The notes beneath the pieces are model-generated. The model searched no databases and had not been told where the DNA came from. It was given only the letters and a program-made list of their open reading frames with translations. From Chryseobacterium contaminans (GTDB lineage: Bacteria > Bacteroidota > Bacteroidia > Flavobacteriales > Weeksellaceae), in the NCBI RefSeq assembly GCF_001684955.1, contig NZ_MAYF01000046.1:1-62661 (forward strand): a DNA stretch of 62,661 nt, written 5' to 3'. A program made the translations under genes and the position numbers. Below, one piece after another: positions 1 to 8,177 of the stretch. The number at the start of each line of letters is the position of its first letter. Positions within the stretch are counted from its first letter, which is position 1.

Positions 1-41
1 AGCCTCCTTTACTATAGAATTCAAACTAAGAATTATAAAAA

Positions 42-947
42 TCAAACAAGGTTTGTTCTTAGGGCATTGGGAGCTATTCCAGTTTGTTTTTTAAAATAAT
101 TGGTAAAATAAGCAGGTTCTTCAAAGCCTAATCCGTAGGCAATTTCAGCAATATTCCAATCCGTATGGGTTAACAGGGCATTGGCTTCCTGTATCACTCT
201 TGCTGTAATCTGTTGGCTGGTGGTCTTTCCTGTAATCTCTTTTACAGAACGGTTTAAAGAATTAACATGAATGGAAAGACTCTGTGCGTAATCATTGGGG
301 GTTTTTAATTTCAAAAAAGCTTCAGGGCTATCAATCGGGAATTGCCTTTCCAGGAGCTCCATAAATAAGGATGCTACTCTTTGAGAAGCATTCTGATAGG
401 GTTCAAATGTTTCTGCCGGATGCATTTTCATGGTTTCATGAATCATCAGATGAAGATAAGCTCTCAGCATATCATATTTGTGTACATAATCTGATTCAAT
501 TTCGGCCATCATTCTGATATACAGATCTGAAAGTACTTTCTGCTGATCTTCATTCAAAAAGAAAACCGGAGTTCCACCAATTTTAAACAATGGTGAATCC
601 TGAAGATTTCCTAAACGGCTTCCGTTCTGTAAAAATGGTTCTGTAAAAAGACAGAACCAGCCTTTCTGATTTTCATCATCTGCTTCCCATGAATAAGGAA
701 TAATAGGATTGGAAAACAACAATGCAGGACGATCCACATAGATCCATTTATCCGCATAGTGAAGCTTACCCTTTCCTATAATCAGTGAAATTTTGTAATA
801 ATCTCTTCTGCTATATGGCGATAACAGCGAACAGTGTTCTCTTGAAAACACATTAAAATGCCCCATTTTGTTTGCACCCAAGCATAGAGGTCCATACTCG
901 GGAGCATTTCGCTCATAAAAGCCTTGTAATGATTCATTGGATTCCAT
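42..947 (-). CDS. AraC family transcriptional regulator
   Basis: A 301-residue regulator with an N-terminal ligand-sensing region (about residues 20-130) and a C-terminal AraC-type double helix-turn-helix. The last 100 residues contain the family signature: the first helix-turn-helix around QEANALLTHTDWNIAEIA, followed by GLGFEEPAYFTNYFKKQTG near the C-terminus, so DNA binding is well supported. The effector is unknown. It reads leftwards and no co-directional neighbour is visible in the window. Confidence is high for the family and low for the regulon. Confidence 0.92.
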   Translation of the reverse strand: MESNESLQGFYERNAPEYGPLCLGANKMGHFNVFSREHCSLLSPYSRRDYYKISLIIGKGKLHYADKWIYVDRPALLFSNPIIPYSWEADDENQKGWFCLFTEPFLQNGSRLGNLQDSPLFKIGGTPVFFLNEDQQKVLSDLYIRMMAEIESDYVHKYDMLRAYLHLMIHETMKMHPAETFEPYQNASQRVASLFMELLERQFPIDSPEAFLKLKTPNDYAQSLSIHVNSLNRSVKEITGKTTSQQITARVIQEANALLTHTDWNIAEIAYGLGFEEPAYFTNYFKKQTGIAPNALRTNLV

Positions 948-1139
948 ATCTCAAAGTTATAAAATTCAAACAAATCAGGAAATATATTTTTATTTAAATG
1001 GGAGATGGGTTTAGAAATGGGAAGATAGAAATTCTAACTAAAGCCGGATAAAAAATTGTTTATTTATCTGAAAAGGTAAAAGCCTATGATGTTAATGTTC
1101 ATCATTATTTAACAGTAACATTACTCATTACTTATAATA

Positions 1140-1169
1140 AAAATGACCGACACGAATGCCAGTCATTTT
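1140..1169 (-). terminator. Hairpin downstream of the secreted Tyr-rich gene
   Basis: AAAATGAC and GTCATTTT form an 8-bp stem with A/T flanks about 30 bases after the stop of the leftward gene 1198-1650. This is a plausible intrinsic terminator. Confidence 0.5.
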
Positions 1170-1197
1170 AATAGTGATATATAATAGTTGATAATGG

Positions 1198-1650
1198 TTA
1201 ATCCCAGTCCCCATGATGTCCATGGTTATGTTTGTTCTGTTTTTTGTAATATTTGGCTCTTTCTTTATAGTATTTTTCCTGTTCTTTACGGTATTTTTTG
1301 TAATCATTTTTTCTTCCGTACACAATAACAGGATTTTCTCCTCTATAATATCTCTTTTTAAAAATGATATACTTTTCTCTACCAAGAATTCTTTCCAGCT
1401 CTGAATATCTATCTCCTCTCCATCTTCCTGGTTCTACAACATAAACTCTATTCCATGAATCATAATCACGATACCTGTCATTTAATGCATAGACCTGGTT
1501 GGCCTGTGTGGTAGAAAGTAACAGATCTGCAACTACTGTCTGCCAGTTGATATCTGAAATACTCCTTCTATAATCATTATAATAATCTGATTGGGCGTAG
1601 CTCAGGCTAAATGTCCCAACCAAAAATGCTGTTAGCAATAACTTTTTCAT
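1198..1650 (-). CDS. Secreted Tyr/Lys/His-rich protein of unknown function
   Basis: A 150-residue protein with a clear Sec signal peptide (MKKLLLTAFLVGTFSLSYAQ). The mature part is rich in tyrosine and arginine (RYRDYDSWNRVYV), and the tail is basic with an HNHGHHGDWD end that could bind metal. No domain was recognised. The start has a purine-rich AGAGGA about 6 bases upstream. It is monocistronic by layout. A periplasmic or surface role is inferred only from the signal peptide. Confidence 0.75.
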   Translation of the reverse strand: MKKLLLTAFLVGTFSLSYAQSDYYNDYRRSISDINWQTVVADLLLSTTQANQVYALNDRYRDYDSWNRVYVVEPGRWRGDRYSELERILGREKYIIFKKRYYRGENPVIVYGRKNDYKKYRKEQEKYYKERAKYYKKQNKHNHGHHGDWD

Positions 1651-1947
1651 TTCATTCCTCTTTTAAATTAAACATCAAGACATAGTCAATTAAAGTGCCA
1701 ATTCTTATCCGAGATTCCTAATATTTGTTAACAAAAAACATAAATAACTGATTATCTTTTAAATAATTTCTAAAATTTATTAAATTTTAAAAATCTCAGT
1801 TGTTAGAAAATAGTGTATTTTATCATTGTGCAAATTATTAAACAGGGAAGAAAGAAGTTATTTCATAATTACTATTTTCAGATGTATTAAAGCCCCTCCT
1901 TTTGATATAAATAATGGTTACGGCTGTAGTTGTTTAACGAAAAGATC

Positions 1948-1989
1948 TTTTATCTTTTATCTTTTATCTTTTATCTTTTATCTTTTATC
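1948..1989. repeat. Heptanucleotide microsatellite (TTTTATC)6
   Basis: Six perfect tandem copies of TTTTATC, about 130 bases upstream of the acetyltransferase start. Such tracts can change copy number by slipped-strand mispairing. Here it is outside any credible gene. A second 7-bp tract with another unit lies at 35323-35371. Confidence 0.95.
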
Positions 1990-2042
1990 AAACCTCTTAT
2001 AAAATTCGTTAAGATTCTCAAAAACTATTACTCCATGTTAAA

Positions 2043-2050
2043 TAATTTTG
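2043..2050 (+). promoter_or_regulatory. Possible -7 element (TAATTTTG)
   Basis: Matches the Bacteroidota -7 consensus TAnnTTTG, 70 bases before the acetyltransferase start. No good -33 TTG is seen, so it is a weak candidate. Confidence 0.3.
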
Positions 2051-2120
2051 TAATTTTAAGGGAGAGAATGCTTTCAGGTGTTCTCAATAGTATTATTTTA
2101 TCAACCAAATCTGAGTAATT

Positions 2121-2408
2121 ATGGAAAATATAAAATTTATGGTATCTCCATATCAGGATGAGCTGCAGTTGTTTATTGATGATAAAAAAGCAGGTTATAT
2201 GTCCATTGAGGTTGACGGAAGACTTCTTATTGTATATTATACCAAGCTTGATGAAGAACGAGAAGGTAAAGGCTATGCTAAATTACTGCTGGATGAGCTG
2301 GTTCGTTACGCAGAAGAAAAAGATTTGCTTGTGGACCCTGAATGTGATTTTGTACGTCAACAGTTTGAAAATCATCCAAGAAGATATAAAGACATCTGGC
2401 ATGCTTAA
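2121..2408 (+). CDS. Small GNAT-like N-acetyltransferase (YjdJ/CG type)
   Basis: A 95-residue protein matching the short GCN5-related acetyltransferase family. Strand pairs around LFIDDKKAGYMSIEVDG and LLIVYYTKLDEEREGKGYAK lead into the acetyl-CoA-binding turn (EREGKGYAKLLL), and the family-typical PECDFVRQQF lies near the C-terminus. The length fits the minimal GNAT subgroup. The substrate is unknown. The stop directly abuts the stop of the convergent hydrolase gene with no bases between. Confidence 0.85.
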   Translation: MENIKFMVSPYQDELQLFIDDKKAGYMSIEVDGRLLIVYYTKLDEEREGKGYAKLLLDELVRYAEEKDLLVDPECDFVRQQFENHPRRYKDIWHA

Positions 2409-3596
2409 TCAATCTTCCCACCAGGTTGTAAACTGTTGATCTTTACGGTTCAGATCTACTACTTCTCCGATTTTTGGAGTAAGAACGTTTAACCCTTTTT
2501 CTTTACCTAAACCATTTATTTTTTGTAAAGGTTCATTCCATGGATGCAATGCGAGGGCAAATTTAGCTGCGTGCACCGGAATAATATATCTGGCATTTAT
2601 ATCTATAGCAGCCTGAGCAACATCTTCAGGTAAGGTATGAATATATCGCCATGCTTCACCGTATTGTCCGTTTTCAAGGATTGCATAATCAAAAGGACCA
2701 TACTTTTCTCCTATCATTTTAAAATGAGAATCATAACCGCTATCACCACCAAGGAAGATTTTCTTTGTAGGCGTTTCCAATACATAAGAAGTCCAAAGGG
2801 TATCATTCTGCTTTACTCTTCTACCGGAAAAATGTCTGGCTGGTGTAAAGTTTAGTTTTATCCCATTTTTTAATTCAAATTCTGCACCCCATTCATCTTC
2901 AATGAGCTGTTCTTCCATATATCCCCAACGTTCCAGATGCGCTCCTACGCCCAATGGAACAATAGCCATTCCGGTACGGTCTTTAATTGATTTAACTGTA
3001 GGGTAATCAAGATGGTCAAAATGATCATGTGTTATGACCAGATAATCAAGGTTGGGAATATCTTCAGGTTTAAAAATGTCAGATCCCTTGAAAGCTTTGT
3101 TAAAGTATTTGAACGGTGAACCATATAAACTTAATACAGGATCAATTAAAAATGAAACACCATCAGTCTGTATATAATAAGATGAATGTCCTAACCATAC
3201 AAAAACATCTGTATTTTTATCCAGGCTTTTTAAATCTGTATGGATAGAGGGAATTTCCCTTAATGGTTTTAGCAAAGGATGTTTTTTACCTAAGAAGAAA
3301 TCATAAGTAACCTGCCACATTTTATAACCTTCAGCCAGGGATGGCGTATGACTGATATTCTGGAATTGTTTGTTTCTATAAAGTTTTGACTGTCTGATCC
3401 GGTTCAATCGTTTACCTTTGGGTACAGCCCCAAACGCAGCTCTGTTTATCACGATAAAGTAGGTTGCCGCCAATAAAACCACAACCGCAAAAATCCAATA
3501 CATCATTTGTAAAAAATAAATATCAAAGGTATCAACTTTTGCTCTTACTTGAAAATAAGATACATTTGACTGCATTTTTTTAACTAAATTTATCAT
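2409..3596 (-). CDS. Membrane-anchored MBL-fold metallohydrolase
   Basis: A 395-residue metallo-beta-lactamase-fold protein. The zinc motif THDHFDHLDY is present, with later metal ligands in GGDSGY and IPVHAAKFAL, an arrangement like the UlaG / NAPE-phospholipase D group. A hydrophobic segment near residues 30-50 (MMYWIFAVVVLLAATYFIVI) suggests an N-terminal membrane anchor. The substrate is not determined. The start may lie at an internal Met about residue 31; the longer form is kept because nothing decides between them. Confidence 0.85.
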   Translation of the reverse strand: MINLVKKMQSNVSYFQVRAKVDTFDIYFLQMMYWIFAVVVLLAATYFIVINRAAFGAVPKGKRLNRIRQSKLYRNKQFQNISHTPSLAEGYKMWQVTYDFFLGKKHPLLKPLREIPSIHTDLKSLDKNTDVFVWLGHSSYYIQTDGVSFLIDPVLSLYGSPFKYFNKAFKGSDIFKPEDIPNLDYLVITHDHFDHLDYPTVKSIKDRTGMAIVPLGVGAHLERWGYMEEQLIEDEWGAEFELKNGIKLNFTPARHFSGRRVKQNDTLWTSYVLETPTKKIFLGGDSGYDSHFKMIGEKYGPFDYAILENGQYGEAWRYIHTLPEDVAQAAIDINARYIIPVHAAKFALALHPWNEPLQKINGLGKEKGLNVLTPKIGEVVDLNRKDQQFTTWWED

Positions 3597-3681
3597 GTAT
3601 TTCGGAAAATTTATTATTCATTTAAGTGATGATTAATTTTAAACTTTCTATTTTAGCGGCTTAAAAAAACTCAAAGATCTA

Positions 3682-5217
3682 TTGAAAAAATACTCGGTAA
3701 TATTTATTCTGGCCATGCTTTCCTCATGTGCATCTATTAAGAGACACAATGAACAGCGGGCTTCCTGTATTCCCCCGGAGCAGCTTAAGGAAGATGTGGA
3801 TTTTGCCTATTCCAAACTTCAGCAAATGCACCCACAACTGTATTGGTATATTCCCAAGAAGGAATTGGACCATAAATTTGACAGCCTTAAGCAAACAATC
3901 AATGAGCCGCTTACCCCGCTTCAGTTTTATTTTAAACTTCAACCCGTAATTGCAGGAATCCGGGAAGGGCATCTTTCGTTAAGAATTCCGAGAAAAAAGT
4001 TTACCAAAAAGGAAATCAAGACTTTAGACCAAAAAAAAGGACTATTCAGCAGGTTTGAATATTATATTTCCGGTGACCAGATGTATATTACAGAAAACAG
4101 GGATTCCATTGAAAATATTCAACCGGGAACTGAGATTCTGTCTATAAATCATATTCCGATCGCAGATTATATCAAAAAATACAGAAACCTGATCAGCAGT
4201 GATGGGTATAATACTACTTTTCAGCCTTATTTTTTAAAGGATCTTTTCTTTAGTTACTATACGGCAGAAAACGGACTTTCAAATAAAGCAACTCTTGAAA
4301 CGCTTTATAAAGGCGAAAAACATACTTATACTTTAAGCAGAGAATCAAAATCTGACTCTGATCTTGAAAAGGACAAGGAAATGAACAAACGGACGCAGGA
4401 AAGAAAGCTTAATGATTATGTTGCGTCCAGCAATTCCTATAACAGAAGTTTTAAATTTCTGGATAAGGACAGCACCATTGCCTATATCAAGGTGAAAAGC
4501 TTTTCAAGGGAATATTCGGATGAGTTTTATAAAAAAACATTTGCTAAGATTAAAAATGCAAAGTCAGAGTACCTCATCATAGATGTCCGCAATAATTATG
4601 GAGGATCTCTTTATGAAATCAATAATCTGTATTCTTATCTTTCGGATAAACCGTTTACTCTGATAAAGCCTTCACAGGTTACCTCAAAGGATATTCCTTT
4701 AAGAACTAATTATTTCAGAAAAAGTTCTCCATTAGACTATGCCATTAAAAGCCTCTCTTATCCAAGTTACTTTTTTGCCCAGGCTTTCAGTACTTATAAA
4801 AAAGATGGAAAGGTTTTCTACAAAATGAAAGCGGATAAACCTACAAAGCCCAATAAAGGAGCTTTTCACGGTAAAGTTTTTGTTCTGATTAACGGAGGAA
4901 GCTTCTCTGCCTCTTCTATTATTACAGCAAAGCTTAAGAATGATAAAAGAGCGACTCTGGTGGGTGAAGAAACAGGCGGAGCCAATGACGGAACAGTGGC
5001 CGGTTTTTATTCTTATCAGAAGCTTCCTAATTCTGAGATCAGATTTCCCATCGGGCTTCTTCTGGTACAACCGAATATTGATTTTTCAGATACTAAGAAA
5101 GGAGTTGTTCCTGATGTAGAAGTCAAAGAAAGCCTACAGGATATTATTGAGAAAAAGGATCCACAGCTAGATTGGATCAGGAGTGAAATTGGAAAGGAAA
5201 AAACCGAAAAAAATTAA
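3682..5217 (+). CDS. S41 family (C-terminal-processing-like) peptidase, lipoprotein
   Basis: A 511-residue lipoprotein with lipobox LAMLSSCAS, so likely Sec-exported and membrane-anchored. A PDZ-like region lies at about residues 110-160 (QPGTEILSINHIPI). The tail-specific protease domain follows, with IIDVRNNYGG and the nucleophile motif GGSFSASS. The start is TTG; no ATG precedes the signal peptide. It probably cleaves unfolded or tagged envelope proteins. It stands alone between a divergent hydrolase gene and a strong terminator. Confidence 0.9.
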   Translation: MKKYSVIFILAMLSSCASIKRHNEQRASCIPPEQLKEDVDFAYSKLQQMHPQLYWYIPKKELDHKFDSLKQTINEPLTPLQFYFKLQPVIAGIREGHLSLRIPRKKFTKKEIKTLDQKKGLFSRFEYYISGDQMYITENRDSIENIQPGTEILSINHIPIADYIKKYRNLISSDGYNTTFQPYFLKDLFFSYYTAENGLSNKATLETLYKGEKHTYTLSRESKSDSDLEKDKEMNKRTQERKLNDYVASSNSYNRSFKFLDKDSTIAYIKVKSFSREYSDEFYKKTFAKIKNAKSEYLIIDVRNNYGGSLYEINNLYSYLSDKPFTLIKPSQVTSKDIPLRTNYFRKSSPLDYAIKSLSYPSYFFAQAFSTYKKDGKVFYKMKADKPTKPNKGAFHGKVFVLINGGSFSASSIITAKLKNDKRATLVGEETGGANDGTVAGFYSYQKLPNSEIRFPIGLLLVQPNIDFSDTKKGVVPDVEVKESLQDIIEKKDPQLDWIRSEIGKEKTEKN

Positions 5218-5247
5218 CTTAAACAATCACTTTACAATTATACAATA

Positions 5248-5278
5248 GGACTCGGCGGGCTTTCAGCCCGCCGAGTCC
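5248..5278. terminator. Bidirectional intrinsic terminator, 13-bp GC-rich stem
   Basis: GGACTCGGCGGGC pairs perfectly with GCCCGCCGAGTCC around a 5-base loop. It sits between the convergent S41 peptidase gene and the leftward membrane-protein gene, and can serve both. Confidence 0.8.
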
Positions 5279-5286
5279 CGTTTAGC

Positions 5287-5877
5287 TTATCTTTTCAATT
5301 CTTTCAAAAGAGATTCAATATGATCAATATATCTTCCATAATAACGATGGAACCAGAATTTGCCGCTAAGAAATAATAGAAACAAGCCTCCAATGACACT
5401 TCCAATCAGAATAAGCGCTATCTTCATCTCGCTTAAAGGCTGCGGCCAGGGGATAAATTCAAGCACGATAAGAATCTCACATACTATAAACGGTGCAAAG
5501 CTGATATAGTAGGATAAATAATATTGTTTGTTCAGGTTCAGCTGGGTCACGAGATCTTTCAGTGAATCGCTGGTTTTAAATTCTGTATTGCTGATCTCAT
5601 TATACAGTCTGAAAAACTTACGGTAAAAGAAAACCGTAACAATAAGCATAGAGGCTACCAAAACTGTAATATAAAGCTGAAGCTTAAAGGGCTTACAGAC
5701 AGAGCAGACCATAAACGCAAAAATGAAGATTCCTACCACCCACCAAAATTCCATGCGCATGTTCCTGCGTACTTTTTCAAGGGGAAGATGTATTGTGTTT
5801 CTTTGTTCTATGCTGATTTCTGGAGTCTCATCTGCAATATCTTCGTTCCATGTATTTTTCAATTCATCTATATTCAT
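5287..5877 (-). CDS. Membrane protein partnered with ECF sigma factor (copy A)
   Basis: A 196-residue protein with a short soluble N-terminus (ELKNTWNEDIADETPEIS) and about four transmembrane helices. It begins 12 bases after the stop of the ECF sigma gene and is surely co-transcribed. Copy B at 6683-7498 has the same N-terminal signature (W N x D, PEIS, IH x PL, EFW). By position it is a candidate anti-sigma or sensor partner, but no canonical anti-sigma domain was recognised. Confidence 0.75.
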   Translation of the reverse strand: MNIDELKNTWNEDIADETPEISIEQRNTIHLPLEKVRRNMRMEFWWVVGIFIFAFMVCSVCKPFKLQLYITVLVASMLIVTVFFYRKFFRLYNEISNTEFKTSDSLKDLVTQLNLNKQYYLSYYISFAPFIVCEILIVLEFIPWPQPLSEMKIALILIGSVIGGLFLLFLSGKFWFHRYYGRYIDHIESLLKELKR

Positions 5878-5889
5878 TGGATTTCTGAT

Positions 5890-6399
5890 TTAATGTTGAT
5901 TAATAATATGTTGGTTTAAGATATCTTTCAATTTATTTTTGGCACGGTTCATTTTCACTCTTACATTTCCTTCGGAGATTCCGATCTGTTCTGCAATCTG
6001 TTTTCCTGAGAAATCTTCTAAGTAATAGAAAATAAAGGCCTTGTCAATGGGATTTAGCTGATGAATAGCTTTATACATTTCTGCCATGCGTTCCTCTTTA
6101 TCATCATCATAATCTTCCTGAGCAATTGCGTGGCTGGAGAAATCTTCATTTCCTATAAAGCTTCTTCTTTTTTGATTTTTAAGAAAGATAATTGCCGTAT
6201 TTAAAGCAATTCTGTACAACCAGGTTGAAAATTCGCTTTCTCCTCTAAAGTTGGGATATGCCTTCCATAATTGACAGGTAATTTCCTGAAAAAGATCATC
6301 ACGGTCATCTTTCTCAGACATATACATTTTAGAAATCTTAAAAATGATTCCTTTATGCTTTTCAATCTTATGGATAAACTCTTGCTCTAATGAGGTCAT
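5890..6399 (-). CDS. ECF RNA polymerase sigma factor (copy A)
   Basis: A 169-residue sigma-70 family factor. Region 2 is clear (DDLFQEITCQLWKAYPNFRG, then FSTWLYRIALNTAI), and region 4 carries a helix-turn-helix (FSGKQIAEQIGISEGNVRVK). It lacks regions 1 and 3, as ECF factors do. It heads a two-gene operon with a membrane protein. Copy B at 7510-8019 is a clear paralogue, very similar through the first 80 residues, so the pair arose by tandem duplication. Confidence 0.93.
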   Translation of the reverse strand: MTSLEQEFIHKIEKHKGIIFKISKMYMSEKDDRDDLFQEITCQLWKAYPNFRGESEFSTWLYRIALNTAIIFLKNQKRRSFIGNEDFSSHAIAQEDYDDDKEERMAEMYKAIHQLNPIDKAFIFYYLEDFSGKQIAEQIGISEGNVRVKMNRAKNKLKDILNQHIINQH

Positions 6400-6682
6400 A
6401 GCTTGTTACTCTATAAAGTTAGTTCTCATTAAAAAAAAATGTTACAGAAATCAATTGAAAAAAATAAAAAACCCGACAGAAAAAATACTGCCAGGCCTCT
6501 CATCGTGTGTTTTTTTTGGTTTCTACTATTTTTAGGATAGTACTTTATTCGAAATAATATGTGTTTCTGATTGTAATAATTATTTGGACAGTTAGTAGAG
6601 AAAAAGCAAAAATGTTACAACATTCCATAAAAAAACTGATAGATTTTTTTCCATCAGTTTATTATTTTGCAGGCAGGCCTCT

Positions 6683-7498
6683 TTAGTTTAATCTATCTAA
6701 AGCTCTATGCAAGGTTGTCATATCAATAAAACCAAGTTTAGCTCCAATGATAATAATAATGAGGAGAATTAAGGTTAAAAATAAAATGATAAAAATATAA
6801 ACCGATACATACCATATTACAGTGTTCATGATATTCCCCTTGATTCCAAACTTATTCATAAAATACTTCTGAGATCTTTCAAACCATGTTTTCTTTTTTT
6901 CTGTTCGCGGTTTTACTTCTACTCCATTCAGCTCATCTACCAGATACACCACATCATCAATATATCTTCCGTACATATAATAAATCCAGTATTTTATAAT
7001 AAAACATACCAATAGTAAAGTAATGAGAAAACTTATCCCGAAAATCGCAAGGTTATATTCCATATCAAAATGGAAATTGATTTTAATAAGTGATAAAAGA
7101 AAGGCAAGAGGAATATAGGAAATATAGTATGAAATATAAATTTCTTTTGATATTAAAAGCTGGGTTTTAAGATTGAAAAGGTCATAATTGGTATTAATAC
7201 TGTTTTTTTGCAGCAGTGTATACAATTTAAGGAAACGGGAATAGAAATAACACATAAAAGCAATAGTCAGAATAGTGACAAATGCTGATATGGTTCTGAT
7301 ATTGGAATCTGTAGAAGCAAACGGAAAGCTGGTTAAAAGCAATGGCAAAGTAACAACCATCAGCCAGAATTCAGTTTTCATATTGATTTTCAGCATCTGG
7401 AGCGGTGAATGAATCTCACGTTGTTTTTCCAGGGAAATTTCAGGCGGTTCCTGTCCTGTATCTTTGTTCCAAAGTTCTTTAAAGCTGTCTAACTCCAT
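6683..7498 (-). CDS. Membrane protein partnered with ECF sigma factor (copy B)
   Basis: A 271-residue paralogue of the copy A membrane protein, sharing the N-terminal WNKDTGQEPPEIS region and about four transmembrane helices. It differs by a C-terminal extension (from about residue 200) with a basic stretch and a very hydrophobic helix (IFIILFLTLILLIIIIIGA). It starts 11 bases after the sigma gene stop. The role as sigma partner is inferred from the conserved gene order in both copies. Confidence 0.75.
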   Translation of the reverse strand: MELDSFKELWNKDTGQEPPEISLEKQREIHSPLQMLKINMKTEFWLMVVTLPLLLTSFPFASTDSNIRTISAFVTILTIAFMCYFYSRFLKLYTLLQKNSINTNYDLFNLKTQLLISKEIYISYYISYIPLAFLLSLIKINFHFDMEYNLAIFGISFLITLLLVCFIIKYWIYYMYGRYIDDVVYLVDELNGVEVKPRTEKKKTWFERSQKYFMNKFGIKGNIMNTVIWYVSVYIFIILFLTLILLIIIIIGAKLGFIDMTTLHRALDRLN

Positions 7499-7509
7499 TC
7501 TTTTATCTT

Positions 7510-8019
7510 TTAAATTGAACCTGTTCTCTGTTTGGCAATGATCTCTTTCAATTTGGTCTTCGCTCTTTTGAGCTTTACCCTTGCATTCACTTCTGTAATT
7601 CCCAATTGCCGGGCTATTTCCCTACCCGGATAATCTTCCAAAAAGAAAAATATCAGGGCTTTGTCAATAGGATTCAACTGATGAATGGCTTCATACATCA
7701 GCTTCATATTCTGGTCATCAATATCATTATAAGGTTCCTGCCTGGCACTTAATCCGTCAATGTCCTGGTTTTTTATAAAACTACGTTTTTTTTCACTTCG
7801 CAGAAAAACAATTGCCGTATTAAGCGCAGTTCTGTAAAGCCATGTTGAGAAATCACTCCGCCGTTGAAAATCTCCGTAAGATTTCCATGCCTGGTAAATG
7901 ATCTCCTGATAGAGGTCACTCTGATCGTCCTGGTTATCCATATACATTTTAGAGATCTTGAAAATAACACCTTTGTGCTTTTCAATTTTCTCTAAAAATT
8001 CCTGTTCTGCTGAAGACAT
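7510..8019 (-). CDS. ECF RNA polymerase sigma factor (copy B)
   Basis: A 169-residue ECF sigma factor with region 2 (QSDLYQEIIYQAWKSYGDF, FSTWLYRTALNTAIVFL) and region 4 (YPGREIARQLGITEVNARVK). It forms a sigma/membrane-protein operon identical in layout to copy A immediately downstream. The divergence in the linker and in region 4 recognition residues suggests the two may read different promoters. Confidence 0.93.
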   Translation of the reverse strand: MSSAEQEFLEKIEKHKGVIFKISKMYMDNQDDQSDLYQEIIYQAWKSYGDFQRRSDFSTWLYRTALNTAIVFLRSEKKRSFIKNQDIDGLSARQEPYNDIDDQNMKLMYEAIHQLNPIDKALIFFFLEDYPGREIARQLGITEVNARVKLKRAKTKLKEIIAKQRTGSI

Positions 8020-8106
8020 GATTTACACACTAATCCTTCAGGTAATATTTTATAAAAACATCACCCTGTTATAACACAAAATACTCTAATTCCAGCCATT
8101 AATTTA

Positions 8107-8146
8107 AAAAATCCTTAAAAAACAAAGAAGTTTATTAAGGATTTTT
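8107..8146. terminator. Terminator hairpin before gapN-like gene
   Basis: AAAAATCCTTAA and TTAAGGATTTTT form a 12-bp stem followed by T-rich DNA, between the stop of the leftward aldehyde dehydrogenase gene and the ECF pair. Confidence 0.65.
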
Positions 8147-8177
8147 ATTTTATGTTAAATACAGCAAGGGATTAGAA

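Larger units (their letters stand above)
1651..2120. other. Intergenic region
   Basis: An AT-rich gap between a leftward and a rightward gene. It holds a heptanucleotide microsatellite (1948-1989) and a possible promoter for the following gene. The ORF that can be drawn across 1930-2118 is created by the microsatellite and is not believed. Confidence 0.6.

Noticed and set aside
1930..2118. 62-codon ORF upstream of the acetyltransferase
   Set aside because: Its sequence is created by the (TTTTATC)6 microsatellite; repeated FYLLSF is not protein-like.
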